Below are positions 38,330 through 51,100 of a DNA stretch of 64,000 bases, piece by piece (position 1 is the first letter of the stretch; each line of letters opens with the position of its first letter). The translations under genes were made by a program, and so were the position numbers. The notes under the pieces were generated by a model. It did no database searches and was not told the origin of the DNA. It saw nothing but the letters and a program-made list of their open reading frames with translations. The stretch is from Rhynochetos jubatus (Eukaryota; Chordata; Aves; Eurypygiformes; Rhynochetidae), in contig CM050690.1 of assembly GCA_027574665.1 (NCBI GenBank), positions 37,858,665-37,922,664 of the forward strand, given 5' to 3'.

Positions 38330-40640
38330 TTGTCTGTCTGAAGTCATAATCCATAGGTTTGGAAGTGTACATCATCATGGCTGGTTTCTTTTTTTTTTTT
38401 TTTTAATAGCTATATGGCTATGGGACCTCTCTATAGTATCTCAGTCTCCTTCAGATCCACTGTTGCTTTCAGTCTAGCTACTTTCTGTACATTCTTAATT
38501 TACAACAAATTCTGCACAATGGAAACATCTCTCCTTCCATCACTTATGAAACTGGCAGTATGTCTCGGAGAAGCAGACATACAGCAAACTACAGAAGTCA
38601 TAAATACCACCTGAACCAGACTTATTTTTGTCAGATAGTAGGGTAGGTACTACATTTAAATGAACATATTTAAATTTGAGCTTCAAGCCATTTCAATATA
38701 ATAATTGTCTCAAATGAAGAAATATTTTAAATTTATTTGACGCAGGCATTAGGAGTCAGAGAAATGAAAGACATTTTAATTTCAAAAGATCCCATAATGA
38801 AGGATATAAGGAAATATTCACAAACTAGCTAAGCATACAATGTATCTTCAACTGTGTGTTTATCTCCTTTTCATGCCACTATAAATACACATTATGTGCC
38901 ACAAGTGTACAGCTTATAAAACAGCCTGTAACTGCACAAAATATATGTGGGTTTAATCCCAATACCCCTGTCCAAAATGAAGAACACCCCGGCCTATTAG
39001 AAATGTAAGTGATCTACTTCATAATCTGCTCAAAGGGAAGATGGCAACCTTTTACTAAGATTAAGTTTTTCCATCAACAATAATTTCTTGGACCAGTCTA
39101 TTGGTTTTGATTGAAATCAGGCCTTTACTTGGGATGCCTTGTGTTGCCTGACAAGCACTTTCATGATTCAAGAAAAAGACAAGGACATGTAAAAAATATA
39201 TGCTTAATGTCAGATTGCAATTTATCCTGCCAACAGTGCCACATCAGTATTTCCAGATGGTAAGACAAATGTGTATTACTTTGTTCATGCAAACACAGTA
39301 TTTCCAATTCTATTTTTCTTTCTATGTCATGTTGCTTTTCGCTGCTTATGAGTGATTTACCCAATTTAATATGAAATGCAAATTCTAAAATCTAGTGTAA
39401 AGTATATTTATTTATATGAAGTGTAAAGAAAGTACATATAATGTTAAGTACAGTACTTCATCAGTTCTTCTAATCAACTAGAAAATCTGCCAATATGGCA
39501 AATATATTGCAGAAACCTCTTTTGTCTTCTGTTATGTTAGATTAAAATTCCAGTTAGCATATTTTCTGCTGACTCTATATTATGTGCTGATTTTTTTATT
39601 CACGTAGTATGTTTCAACTATCACAACAGAAATAACACCCAGAGCTTTTAAGTAGTCATCTTTTCTCCTGATTTTTCATAACTGTTTCTCTTGTTTTCCT
39701 CAGACCGTTTCAAAACAGTTTCCTATCAACTCAGATAATCCTTCAAACATTTATGTTGATTAAAATAAATCATGAAAACACCGCAGTAAGCCCATCTGGT
39801 GAAAATCAAATAATTTCAACTAATAAAGATGGTAGTTCACAAGAAAGGAACTCCAAATTGCCAAGAAAAGTTTTGACTCCAGAAGAGTCCCAGATCCCAA
39901 AACTGTCAAGACTAATGAAAGCTGTAAGAATTTGGCCAATATATCTATATAGCCTATGTTTATTAAAGAAAACAAAACCAAACCAGTTATTTTTCAGAAG
40001 GCTCAATTCTTGATTGTGAAACAATAAGCAAAATCAGTAATAACGATAACAATATTGTTCAATTTTCAAACTACCAAAATAAAACCAGAAATATGGAAAA
40101 CATCAGACTCAAGGTCAAAGCTTATACTGAATCATATTGATAAAGTGCATAGCAATTGTCAAAACATATTGAATTTCTGAAACATCTGCATGCAGGAAAG
40201 TAATCTTTATTCCACACAGATTTTACAATTATTGTAAATATATTAAAAAAAAAAAAAGGTAGAAACTTCAAAGTAAATCTATATGAAACCTATTGTAAAA
40301 AGTGTATGCAGACACTATCACTAAGTCCACAAGAAACATCTAACAGCTACAACATATGCTTACAAAAAAGTACTGCCCATTATGACAAAAAGGGTCACAC
40401 TGCTCTTCATCTATGGAGAAGTCAGCTTCAGGACCCTTACTGGTTCAATTTATTAGTCACAACACCTTTCTGAGTAGTACTTCCAAAACAACATCCATGA
40501 GGACTTTGTAATGCAAATTTGTCTTCTACAAAAAAATACTTGTCTACCGACAGCAAACCTGAGTATGTGTAAAATCTACAGGTTCATGTCCTATGCTGCC
40601 TTCTGCTCCTGCATTATTTCTCCATTTCATTTAGTGTAAT
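38330..40640. other. Gene-free AT-rich spacer
   Basis: No gene or transposon is recognised. T-rich runs lie near 38388-38404 and an A-run near 40243-40257. Confidence 0.45.
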
Positions 40641-40648
40641 AAAGTACA

Positions 40649-41584
40649 TGTCATGGTTTAGGCCCAGATGGCAACTTAGTACCATGCAACTGCTCGCTCA
40701 CTCCATCCCTTGGTGAGATGGAGAGAGAAAATACCAAGGAAAGGCTCATGGGTCAAGACAAGGACAGGGAGGGATCACTCACCTCTCATGGTCACAAGCA
40801 AAACAGACGCGACTTGGGGAAGAAATATCAATTTAATTAGTTACCAATCAAACCAGAGTAAGGCAATGAGAAGTAACAACCACATCTTAAAAACACCTTC
40901 ACCCCACCCCTCCCTTCTTCTCAGGCTCAGCTTTGCTCACCATTTCTCTACCTCTTCCCCTGAAGCAGTGCAGGGGGACAGGGTTGGGGGCTTCCCAGTC
41001 AATTCATCACACCTCGTCTCCTCTGCTCCTTCCTTCTCAGGGGAGGACTCCTCTCACTCTACACGTGCTCCAGCATGGGTTCCCTCCCACAGAAGGCAGT
41101 CCTCCACAAATTTCTCCAATGTGAGCCCTTCCCACAGGCTGTAGTTCTTCATGAACTGCTCCAGTATGGGTCCCTTACGTGGGGTGCAGTCATTCAGGAG
41201 CTGCTTGCTCCAATGTGGGCTTCCCACGGAGAAGTGGGGCCCTCCCTGGGCTGCAGGGGGGGGTCTCTGCCTCCCCATGACCCTCCACAGCTGCAGGGCA
41301 CAGCCTGCCCTCTCACCACAGGGTGAGAGGAACCTTTGCTATCGCCACCTCCTCCTGCCTTTCCTCCCTGACCTGGATGTCTGCGTGGCTGTCTCTCCCA
41401 CACTCCCCTCTGCACTGCAGGTCTCTCTGTTTTCCCCTCTTAAATATGTTAATCACAGAGGTGATAGTTGACTTGGCCAGCGGTGGGCCCAGCTGGGAGC
41501 CAGGGAAGCTTCCAGCACCTTCTCTCAGGAGCCACCCCATAGCCCCTTCCTGCTACCAAAACCCCACCACACAAACCCAATGCA
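40649..41584 (-). mobile_element. Solo LTR, minus orientation, 936 bp
   Basis: Read on the minus strand, it begins TGCATTGGGTTTGTGTGG at 41584 and ends GCCTAAACCATGACA at 40649, giving TG...CA termini. The first part and the GGAGCA-rich repeated middle (about 41060-41230) are related to the LTR at 28.7 kb; the 3' part is more like a second avian LTR family. The flanks are GTACA (40644-40648) and GTACT (41585-41589), a 5-base target-site duplication with one mismatch, which fits an ERVL-type insertion. No internal retroviral genes remain. The open frames on both strands here are not genes. Confidence 0.85.
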
Positions 41585-41589
41585 GTACT

Positions 41590-44036
41590 GCAAAAAGAGA
41601 ATACAGAATGGCTTGACAGGAGGGGCCTGCTGAGGCTAGCTAATGAACATAATCCAGGTAACCTAAATCTTAGCATGCATGTCATTGTAGTTGAGGATGT
41701 TTATGCTAAGTCACTTAAAGCAGAAAGAGTTAACTGTAGTGTAGCACAAGGAAATTCCAAAAGCAACAGAGTGCACTTACTTAAAACAGCAAAAGCATTG
41801 GTTTTAATTATGATTTGTTTCTCCATAGGATGATGAAAAGCGATCTAAAGTTTTGTCATTTAAAATAAAGTTCTTAATAAAGTAACTAACACGAAAATTG
41901 ACATAGTCTTAGGCAAAACCAATTGCAATTAATTGAGTCTCAGTGTTTTAACTGATGAATCTACTACAGCTTTTTTTGTGACAGAAAAATGACAAGACAA
42001 GGATTGTAAGTTAGCTGTAATAAACTCCTAGGGTCAGTTAGACACAAAAATGATGAATGAGGAACTTAAGGACCTGAGACATTACATTTAAAGTAACATT
42101 TGAAATAGAAATATTCACATCCATGTATTATAAGTTCAAACATTGTAGTCATAGATCTGATTTAGAAACATGATTCCATATTTTATGCAACGTAAAACTA
42201 TACATCCAGGTTATGTTGCCAAATGTCTCTAAAATTCATTACTGATTTTACAGGAAAGGGCTGTAAGTGAAGCAGAAAGCATGAGGTAGTTGCTTTCTAA
42301 TACAAGTACACAAGATCTGCCAGTGCAGACAATTAAATATTGTTCTTACTTTTCAGTTGGGATGACTCTACACCTAAAACCCTCTGCATGGGTACTGTCG
42401 TATTTGTATGCACTTACAGTAAAAGAGAGACAAAGTGTGGATGTAATATACTTTGGCTTAATTAGCATGCTTAGTATCACAGGAGAAGTTACTAATTTTG
42501 CTGGGTTTGACATGTGACACCTCTTGAATTAAGGCAGGAACCTTCTAATTTGTGTTCTGTTTCTATTAACAATTCACATATAGGGCCAGACTTTGTAATT
42601 ACTTAGGCATCAAAAAATACATACTTGATGACACTGATGTGAGCAACTGGTAATTCCTGCCAGCAGACATCAGCAAGAGAGAGCATTTCAAAACCAGCGA
42701 GGGAAAAGCCACGGTTTACACTGCTAGGGTCTGCTGAGTAAAACCTGAAGATCAGTATTTGAAGTGAACGTGTTCAGCAGCCTACTGGAGTTTTAAAATT
42801 TCTGTTTTGACAAACCATTGAATACATTTCTTCAACGATGGTGGGAAGAATGTAATTGCTCTCTAGTTTGTTCATATAACTGCAAGGACTGGCTTTGAAA
42901 TGAAGCTAAAAAGTTTTATTGATAAACAGACCCTGGAGTTTTTATTGCATACTGTCATCAGACGGAAAATTCAAGAGTGGTTTTGTCCCTGAATTTCAAA
43001 GAGTTTAAGCAGCTTAGACTCAGTACTATGGACTTACTGAGTAAGATTCTCACACTTTTCAGCAGTTACTACATTGCTGCATGTACAACTGAAGTAGTTT
43101 AGGACTTACACATATTTCATCTTGTCCTGAGGAAAAGGTTGTGTACGAGCAAACTTTGCACCATGATTCAGCCAGTTCTGAAGGAGATTCAAAACCATGT
43201 GGCTCTGAAAGATTTAGAAATAAGACAACACTGTGATGTGTGGTTTTAACTGCAGTTATGAGTGGATTCTAAAATAGTTCATAAATTTTGACATCCCTGT
43301 AAGATTGATAGAATTCTGGTTTGAGGACACACTAAATGAGGTTCATAGTCTATTCAGTTTTATTCACCACCCTTTGTTCTTCTTTGAGCCAAAGCCATTT
43401 TGAAAGCACTCTCTGCAACATGGAAGAAACAAGGATAAGAATTTTTTGTATTTATGAACATGAAAATACATGGAATCATGGCAGTATGTCTGAAGTTAGG
43501 TGACTTCATTAGACCACAGAAATATCAAGATTTTGAGGAGGATAAAAGCAAGCAGAAACATCTTTCACATTTTTCTATAAACAAATTTACCTCCCTGAAC
43601 TCTAATATGTGACTGAGCAGGCTGCCTGTGATTGCCCTGTAGCAGAGGTGAGCACTGTACCCTGAAGATGACCTGCCATCCTGGCAGACCTGTTTGATGT
43701 TGAGTCACTTCAGTAGAAATCTGAGTGGTGTTCGCATAGACGACAGCAGTAAGCTGACCTGGGATCCTCCTTTGGCAAAGAGAAGACTGTGGCCTCCATG
43801 TTCAGCCTAAGGAAATGGTATGAGCAGGGAGCCCAGAAACCTGTTGCTAATACTCAGCCAAATGTTAAACGGTTTTGTTATGGGTGTTAAATGTCATCAA
43901 GGTATCATGACCTTTGATTATAAAAATGGGAAAAGCACAGAGATTACTTACGAATTTCTGTGGGAACTGCCAGAACAAACAGAACACCAGTTCAAGTGGA
44001 AAAATTGCTGTTCAGGTGGCTGTGACTGTTTCATGT
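41590..44036. other. Gene-free spacer
   Basis: No gene, RNA gene or confident mobile element is seen in these 2.4 kb. Confidence 0.45.
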
Positions 44037-44037
44037 G

Positions 44038-44865
44038 TCATAGAATGGTTTGGGTGGGAAGGGACCTTAAAGATCATCTAGTTCCAACCCCCCTGCAACT
44101 AGACCAGGTTGCTCAAAGCCTCATCCAGCCTGGCCTTGAAGACATGCAGGGATGGGGCATCCACAGCTTCTCTGGGCAACCTGTTCCAGTGCTTCATCAC
44201 CCTCTCCATGATGAACTTCTTCCTGATGTCCAATCTAAATCTCCCCGCTTGCAATTTAAACCCCTTATCCCTTGTCCTGTAACTACACGCCCTTGTAAGA
44301 ATCATAGAATGGTTAGGGTTGGAAGGAACGTTAAAGATCATCTAGTTCTCCCAGCTTCCTTGTAGGCCCCTTCAGGTACTGGAAGGTGCTATAAGGTTTC
44401 CTCGGAGCCTTCTCTTCTCCAGACTGAGCAATACCAATTCTCTCAGCCTTTCTTCATAGGAGAGGTTCTCCAGCCCTCTGAGCATCTTCATGGCCTCCTC
44501 TGGACTCACTCGAATCAGTCGATATCCTTCTTATGATGAACTGGACGCAGGACTCCAGGTGGGGTCTCACGACAGCAGAGTAGAGGGGGAGAAGCCCCTC
44601 CCTCCACCTGCTGGCCACACTTCTCCTGATACAGCCCAGAATACAGTTGGCTTTCTGTGCTGCCAGCGCACACTGCCGGCTCATGTCCAGCTTTTCATCC
44701 AGTACCAATACCCCCAAGTCCTTCTCCTCAGGGCTGCTTTCGATCCATTTTCTGCCCTGCCTGTACTTGTGCTTGGGATTGCACTGACCCATGTGCAGGA
44801 CCTTGCACTTGGCCCTGTTGAACTTCATAAGGTTGGTAGTGGCCCAACTCTCCAGCCTGTTTTTG
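44038..44865 (-). mobile_element. CR1 LINE, 3' UTR plus reverse-transcriptase fragment
   Basis: Antisense CR1. Its 3' end lies at 44038 with the TCATAGAATGGTTTGGG signature, followed by the 3' UTR and then coding sequence. On the minus strand, 44454-44912 still encodes recognisable CR1 protein, with [53 protein letters not shown] and the RPHLESCVQ region. The element is 5'-truncated near 44865. A second, very short CR1 end interrupts it at 44299-44349. Confidence 0.9.
44299..44349 (-). mobile_element. 51-base CR1 3' end nested in a CR1
   Basis: Positions 44299-44349 repeat the CR1 3'-terminal signature (ATCATAGAATGGTTAGGG and on to ATCTAGTTC) inside the body of the CR1 that starts at 44038. 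The host sequence is interrupted after CCCTTGTAA and resumes at TCCCAGCTTCC. The insert is therefore an extremely 5'-truncated CR1 copy in the same orientation. No target-site duplication is apparent. Confidence 0.75.
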
Positions 44866-44869
44866 AGAG

Positions 44870-46330
44870 TTCTCAAATTTTGTGGAAGTCCTGAGGAGAA
44901 ACTTTGAATCATGTGACTGGACAGATGCTCAACAGATACTCCACCATTTGATGTATCCTTTTCCTTACTTCTCAGCTACTGCTCCAACTGGGCTTGAAAT
45001 CACACTGCACCTGCTGGTGCTAGTGAGATACGGGACATGAAGAGGGATGAGAGATAAAGAAGGACTGAACTCCATTGCCTTGGTAAGTCTCCAAATGTTA
45101 CAGATTTCTAACTGTATAAGAGTTGCTAGTAGAAATCACATACTTATCCATGTTCACCTACACTAGGCTTAGGAGCTCATCAACAATAAGCAGTTTTTCT
45201 CAGGTGGAGAGCTTCAAGCCTAGCTGATTGCTTTGGAAGATTCACCCATATTTTGTGCAGTGGAAAGATCCATCATACAGAAAAAATTTTTTTGCAGTAA
45301 CGAAACAAAAATTGTATCCTTCTGATCAATAAAAATGCTACTTAAATTAGGACACTTCTGTTCCCCTAAGAATGCTTTCTTTTAGAATATTTCAGTAAGG
45401 CCAAGAAGCTTTACCTACACCCTAAGGAGCTGCAGACTTACAAAAGAAAGCTTATTTGGAAAACTGACTGGTAGGAGAGAATCCTGAGGATGCATGCTGC
45501 CAAAGCACATCCTTGGAAGGGCAAGTGGACAGGAGTAGCTGTAAATGGACTTAACAACTAGCTTCTCCACAGCTTAATAGGAAGATACGTGATTTGGTGA
45601 CAAAATAAGAAAAGCTGTGTGCTCACACTTTTCTCCAGAGAGAGCTTATAAGCAACATGTTTGGCTTTGTATAAGAAATTTATAGAAGGCCTGCTGCATA
45701 AGTGTTCTCCTGTATATGTATTAGTGCATGGACACAGCTACATCTGACGTGCACAGGTTGCTGATCGCACTGTGGTTTTTATTGGTCTAAACGATCTCTT
45801 TCTAATGGAGTGATTATTTTTATGTTACTGCTGTCTCTCAAGAGAAATAGGTGCTAAACCCAAGAACTGGAAATGAACAGATTGTAATTTCTTCAAACAA
45901 TACACGATAAACTTCAGAGTAACCTAAGTGTCAGTAAGACAGTATGTTTTTTCAGTGTCTGTTATCCTTCTTCAGTCTCACTCTCTCCACTTCCTTGCTT
46001 TAATGAAGAACAAGAACAGTGATGTACCTGATAAAAGTGTGCTTCCTTTAATCAAGCTACTTCTTTGTATATGATTAAATTCTGCACGCTGTGGGGAGGT
46101 GAGGCATTGCTGACGTGGAGGGCTGTGGGTAAGTAGGGAAATACATACCACAGAGAAAGGAAAGGTCAGAAGTGGTAGGTAGCATTCTTTTATTACTATT
46201 AAAAGGAATGAAACAGGCTATCTCTGGCAGTCTTCCCATTCCTATCCCCCCAGTAAGACATTCTAATTAAAAGATATTTAATTAGATATATAGATATGTA
46301 AATTAGATATAAAGACACTGACATAACACA
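44870..46330. other. Gene-free spacer
   Basis: No gene or confident transposon is seen. The end near 46260-46310 is TA-rich. Confidence 0.45.
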
Positions 46331-46331
46331 A

Positions 46332-46839
46332 TACAGACTGCTGCAGTGTGGGTCTCCCACAGACCACAGGTCATGCCAGAAAACCTGTTCCGGTGTGGGC
46401 CTTCCCTGGGCTGCTGCTTCTGTCAGAGCACATCCACCTGCTCTGGCGTGATGTCCTTCCTGAGCCGCAGGGGGGTCTCTACCCCCATGTGACCCTCCAT
46501 GGCTGCAGGGCACAGTCTCTCACCCTCTCACCATGGGCTGCAGGGAAACCTCTGCTTCGGCCACCTCCTCCCACCTTTCCTCACTGACCTGGGTGTCTGC
46601 CTGGCTGATTCTCTCATGTTTTTGTCACTTCCCTCACAGCTGCTGTGCAGCATTTCCTACCCTTTCTTAAGCACATTATCACGGAGGTGATGCGAATATT
46701 GTTGAGGGGCCCAGCCATGCCTTCTGGTGGGTTGGGTGGAGCCATCTGGAAGCAGCTGTGTTCGGCACTGGACAGTTTTAGCCTCTCCTCACAGGGGCCA
46801 CACATCAGCCCCCCAAGCTTGCCACGCAAACCTAATACC
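46332..46839 (-). mobile_element. Partial LTR, minus orientation
   Basis: On the minus strand it starts near 46839 with a mutated version of the family's opening (TATTAGGTTTGCGTGGCAAG). It runs through the same region as the LTRs at 28.7 and 40.6 kb, including the repeated CCAGAGCAGG-type units. It breaks off near 46332 in TA-rich sequence, so the LTR 3' end is missing. No retroviral coding sequence is present. Confidence 0.7.
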
Positions 46840-47329
46840 TCATGCTATAACAAGTCAGGAGTTTGCTTAGCGATAAAACATCGGAATTTTAAACGTGAAG
46901 TGTTGCAGTTCCAGGAACAACCTGGAGGATAATTATATTCTTCCTGCCATCACCGGAGATATGCATTGTGACGGTTCGAGGGAACGGGAACCTCGCGAGT
47001 GCAGCAGGCCTCGGCCCACCCTCGATCGGGGCAAACATGACTCAGGTTTCTCAGTTTGATCCAGCAGACCCCCAAGCCAGAAAAAGGCCTCAGCGCCAAA
47101 TTCTGTGGAGAAACAGCTTAAATTCAACTTTGTTTAGTCATTATGCTAATAATAGTTCAGCCACTTTCAAACAGCCGAGAGTTGTATTATTTCTACGCTT
47201 GCCCAGCCTGGGGAAAAACATTATTCAAAAAGTCATAATGGCTACCACATGTAAACTGCTTGGACAAACTAACTGGTATCTTAAAACCGAATTGGCTAGC
47301 CAGCGTGAAACCCTGCTGTTTCTGTCGGA

Positions 47330-48180
47330 AACCGTACGAAGCGACCGCGGCAGAAGGCTGACGCGCCTGCCCGCCCGCCCCCGCCCCGCCGCGGCACGGC
47401 CCCCGCCGGCTCCCGGCGCCTCAGGCACACCGCGCCCCGCCCTCCCCAGACCCGCAGCCGGCACCAAGCTACTGCGCCTGCGCACCGGGAAGCGCCTCAC
47501 GGCGTGTGCGCGCAGCCGCACTCCTTGGCGGGAGGGGGGAAGCGGGCGGGGCGGGGAGCCGCGCCTCAGCGTGTGGGGCGGCGGGCGGGGCCGGACCGCG
47601 GGCCGGGCGGGGGGACGGAAGGACGGAGCCGGCGCGGCGGCGCCTCAGCCGGGGCGGTGGAGCGGCAGGATGGTGTTTGAGTCGCTGGTCGTGGACGTCC
47701 TGAACCGTTTCCTCGGCGACTACGTGGTGAACTTGGACAGCTCCCAGCTCAAGCTGGGTATCTGGGGAGGTACGGGGCTGCGTGACGCGGGTGGGCGCGC
47801 CGGCCGGCTCGGCCCGGCCCGGCCGGGCCGGGGAGCGCCTGCTTCACCTGCCTTACCCGCCCGCTCGCCGCCGCCGCCCTCAGCATTCCCGCGGCGCTTC
47901 CCGCCTGCCCAGGCTCGGGGCCGCCCTGCCGCCTGCGCAAGCGAAGAGGCCCGGGCGGCGTCCCCCGAGTGTCCGGCCGGGCCGGGTGGTGCCGCGCCCG
48001 CCGCCGCGCTGGGCTGCCTGCCCGGCAGCGATACCCTCGCTCCACCTGCCCGACAGCTTAAAAATAGTCGTGGGGCGGACGGGCCAGGGAGGAGGTGTCC
48101 GTGGGGGGCGTGGAGCAGCCGGTTGCGGCAGCGGGGGGCGGTGGGGCAGGAGGAGCTGCGAAACAAGGGAGAGGAAAACC
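47330..48180. promoter_or_regulatory. VPS13A: CpG island and promoter of VPS13A
   Basis: A sharp change to very GC- and CpG-rich sequence occurs at about 47330 and ends at about 48180, centred on VPS13A coding exon 1. There is no TATA box at a sensible distance, and GGGCGGGG-type (Sp1-like) boxes are frequent (for example near 47542-47592), as expected of a broadly expressed gene. A CpG-island promoter may also fire in the other direction, but I see no exon to support that. Confidence 0.8.
47670..47769 (+). CDS. VPS13A: VPS13A coding exon 1
   Basis: 100 bases: 33 codons ([14 protein letters not shown] through LKLGIWG) plus one base. The donor is GTACGG at 47770. It lies inside the CpG island, and the ATG has a strong Kozak context. 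Confidence 0.97.
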
Positions 48181-51100
48181 TGGCCCAAGTGCTTGAATGG
48201 CTGCCGGGGTGTTATTCTCCCGGATGGAGCTGCCCTTGCTGTCGTCTCCTGGCCGGGGACGTACCTCGGCCGCGGAGCTTGCAGGTGTCATGGCACTGGC
48301 GGAAAGTTTCGGGAGGGCTGTGCGGGTAGCTGGAGCCTGCTCCGGCTCTGAGCGAACGCACTGCCTTCTTCCCTGCCCGGAAATAAGAAAGCGAAAATAA
48401 ACGCCCGGGGTTATGATAGCGTTTTAGTGTCAGAGGTGCGCTGGTGGAAATGAGTAGCCTCTCTGCAAACAGCAGTGGCACGCCATTTCTTTTTGGTGCT
48501 GTCATCTGTAGGTCTAGAATACTTGTCACTTTAAGCGTTGAAGAACCGGGAATAGAGACAGAGGTGTTTGCAGAGGCTGTGACCAGCCCTGCTAGGTGAG
48601 GTAAGCAGTAGTCTGTAGAGATAAACTAACCTGCCAGTTCTGAAGTGAGGAGAGTACTCTGTTTGAATGGGCTCTGCTGGGGTCCCCTTAATAACGTGTG
48701 TACAAGAAAACGGCAATAAAGGTGTCTCTTTCTGGTAGGTCTGGGCAAAGTAAGGTAGCATAAGAAGAGTAAGACGCAAACAATTAACAGATGTGTGTGC
48801 AGTGACCACTCCTGGCTTGGTTTTGAATGTGCATTCTGCAGCATCAGCAGAACCAACCACAGAAGTGCAGGGTTTTTTATATGTGTTCATAGATCTGCAG
48901 ATGTGAAGCATTCTCAAGTTATTCCCTACCTACAAGTCCATTCTTAGGTACTCATATATTAATCAAATTTTGGAAGATTCTCCTGGAGCTTTTTGCATCT
49001 TGGATGTTCTTGTTTCATGCTTCACTTTTCAGAAATGGTGGTGTTACTTGGTTTTATCTCTGCACTGATTTTGCTTCAGTTAGTCAAGACATTTGTAGGA
49101 TATTTGCAAAGTTCAGTCTCTGTATGGGGACTTAACACAGCAACAGCACATGTAACTGCTGAAGAGAAAGTGGTAGTTCTTGATCTGTAGCAGTGAGGCC
49201 CAATGTACCAAATTTAATATAGATTACGTGCATCTTACTTGAAAGGGTTGAATTACTGTGTCCTTCAGCAAAACCACGTAAAACGAATTGTTTGATGTGT
49301 GTACTTAACAAGATCTTCAGTTATGTAGTTTCTTCTTTCTGTTCAGGGAAGACAAGCAAAATATTTAATGTAAAATATGGGACAGTCTGTAAATGTTTTG
49401 GGCAGTGTCTGTGCATTGCAGAAACATCAGAGCTTGTCTTTCCAGCTCTGTAGATGATTTCTGGTGGTTACCCTTGGCAGCTTATGCTTCTTAACAGACT
49501 AAATGCACATTAGCTCCCTCACTTAAAAAAAAGAAAAAACAAAAAGACAAACACCCACCCCCCCCCCCGGCACATTAGCTCCCTCACATTATTTTTTTTT
49601 AACATATCTCAGATTTTTTTTTACTGTGGAGTTTTGATATTTAGCTGTTACAATTTTTAATGTATGTGGAACTAGGTTTTGGAATTTTCTATTTCCTCTT
49701 CAAGCATTTTTAATATTTCAGAGGCTTCAGTATACCTTTAAATTTCTTTTTCCTCATTACAGTGCCTTTGTACTAGAGTAAAAGTAGATTTTCCTCTACA
49801 TAGTCTGTTTACTTGCTTAGGCTGAAAACTGGTGGATGAAACTACATCTAGCTGTGAGATGCCCAGAACCACTGTGTAGCATTGTTGAAGCATCACCTGT
49901 AGAGGTTTGGTTTTTTTTTCCCTGGTCTACTGCATGATTTGCAGTTTAAACAGTGTATTTGCAGTTTAAACTATGTTTAATGGCCTGTGCATCTGCAAGA
50001 TTTCTTTAATTTCTTTTGGAGGATGTAGAAATTGCATTCCTCTAATAGCTACTGGCATTTAGATAGTATTAATAGCAGTAGACCACTGTCTTTTTATGGA
50101 CACCATCATTGGTTAGTAGTTCCCTACACTTAATAGTATATCTAAAGTCTACTGATAACTTTACTGACTTCCTAATTACTGAAATTGTGGAACTAAATTA
50201 AAAAAAAAAAGGTACTATTCTTTGTCTTTGTTGTGTAAACCTTTTCATATATGTCTGCATGCCCTGAAAGTGTTTCTATTACACTATTTTCATACACTGT
50301 TGTTATTTGTCATGATAAACTTGCTAAATTTTACATAAATCACATAGTCTTGAAATGAAATCACCCTAAATCTATTCAATATTCAGTAGTGATTAAAAGG
50401 AAAGAGTTCTTTTTTCCCCTGTAACAAATGGCAAGTGTGTTTGGGATGCTGTGGCACTGCATAGGTGTTATATCTGTATCTTAAATTTTAAAAAGTGTAT
50501 CTTTTTTTCTTCTGAATGATTAAATACTGAAGGGAGTGGCTTTTTACCTGCTGTAAGGACCTAACTTGTTCCCTGTGTTACTTTACAGCTAGCTTGTTTA
50601 GATTAAGACTGTTAACCTCTTGGTAGACTCTGGGTATATGTATAAAAACTATATACTTTTGGCTTCTGTAAATTTGCTCTATTAATGACTTTTTAATGAA
50701 CATGTTTAACGTTCATTTCAGTTTTGCACAATGAGAGAATTCAGGATTCCATATTAAAGCTACCCAAATACAATCTGTGCAGTAAAGTTGTGCAGTGACA
50801 CTGCTCCACACAACACACATGAACACAGCAGTAGCTACAGAAATATTTTGATTTTTTTTTTCCCATTAAAAAAACCTCTCAGATTAAAGGGTAGAAACGC
50901 AGACTGTCCCAGTGCTAAACAAAGATACAATGTCTGGAAACAGACTTATAGCTGAGAGAGCTGCAAGAGCCAAATGACCTGAAATATAAAAGGCAGTGCA
51001 GAAAGGAGAATGTAGGACAGCGTATACAAGTGAAAAAGTTAATTTGAACGTCTAAGGCCAATGCTCAGAAAAGATGTAACAGGGAAGACAGTAATATTCC

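Noticed and set aside
40710..41616. Several open frames near 41 kb
   Set aside because: They lie inside the minus-oriented LTR and its flank. The translations are low-complexity and unrelated to any protein family I know.
47720..48351. Several open frames of about 100-190 codons on both strands in the VPS13A CpG island
   Set aside because: Chance stop-free runs in CpG-rich DNA downstream of the exon 1 donor, with Pro/Arg/Ala-rich translations.
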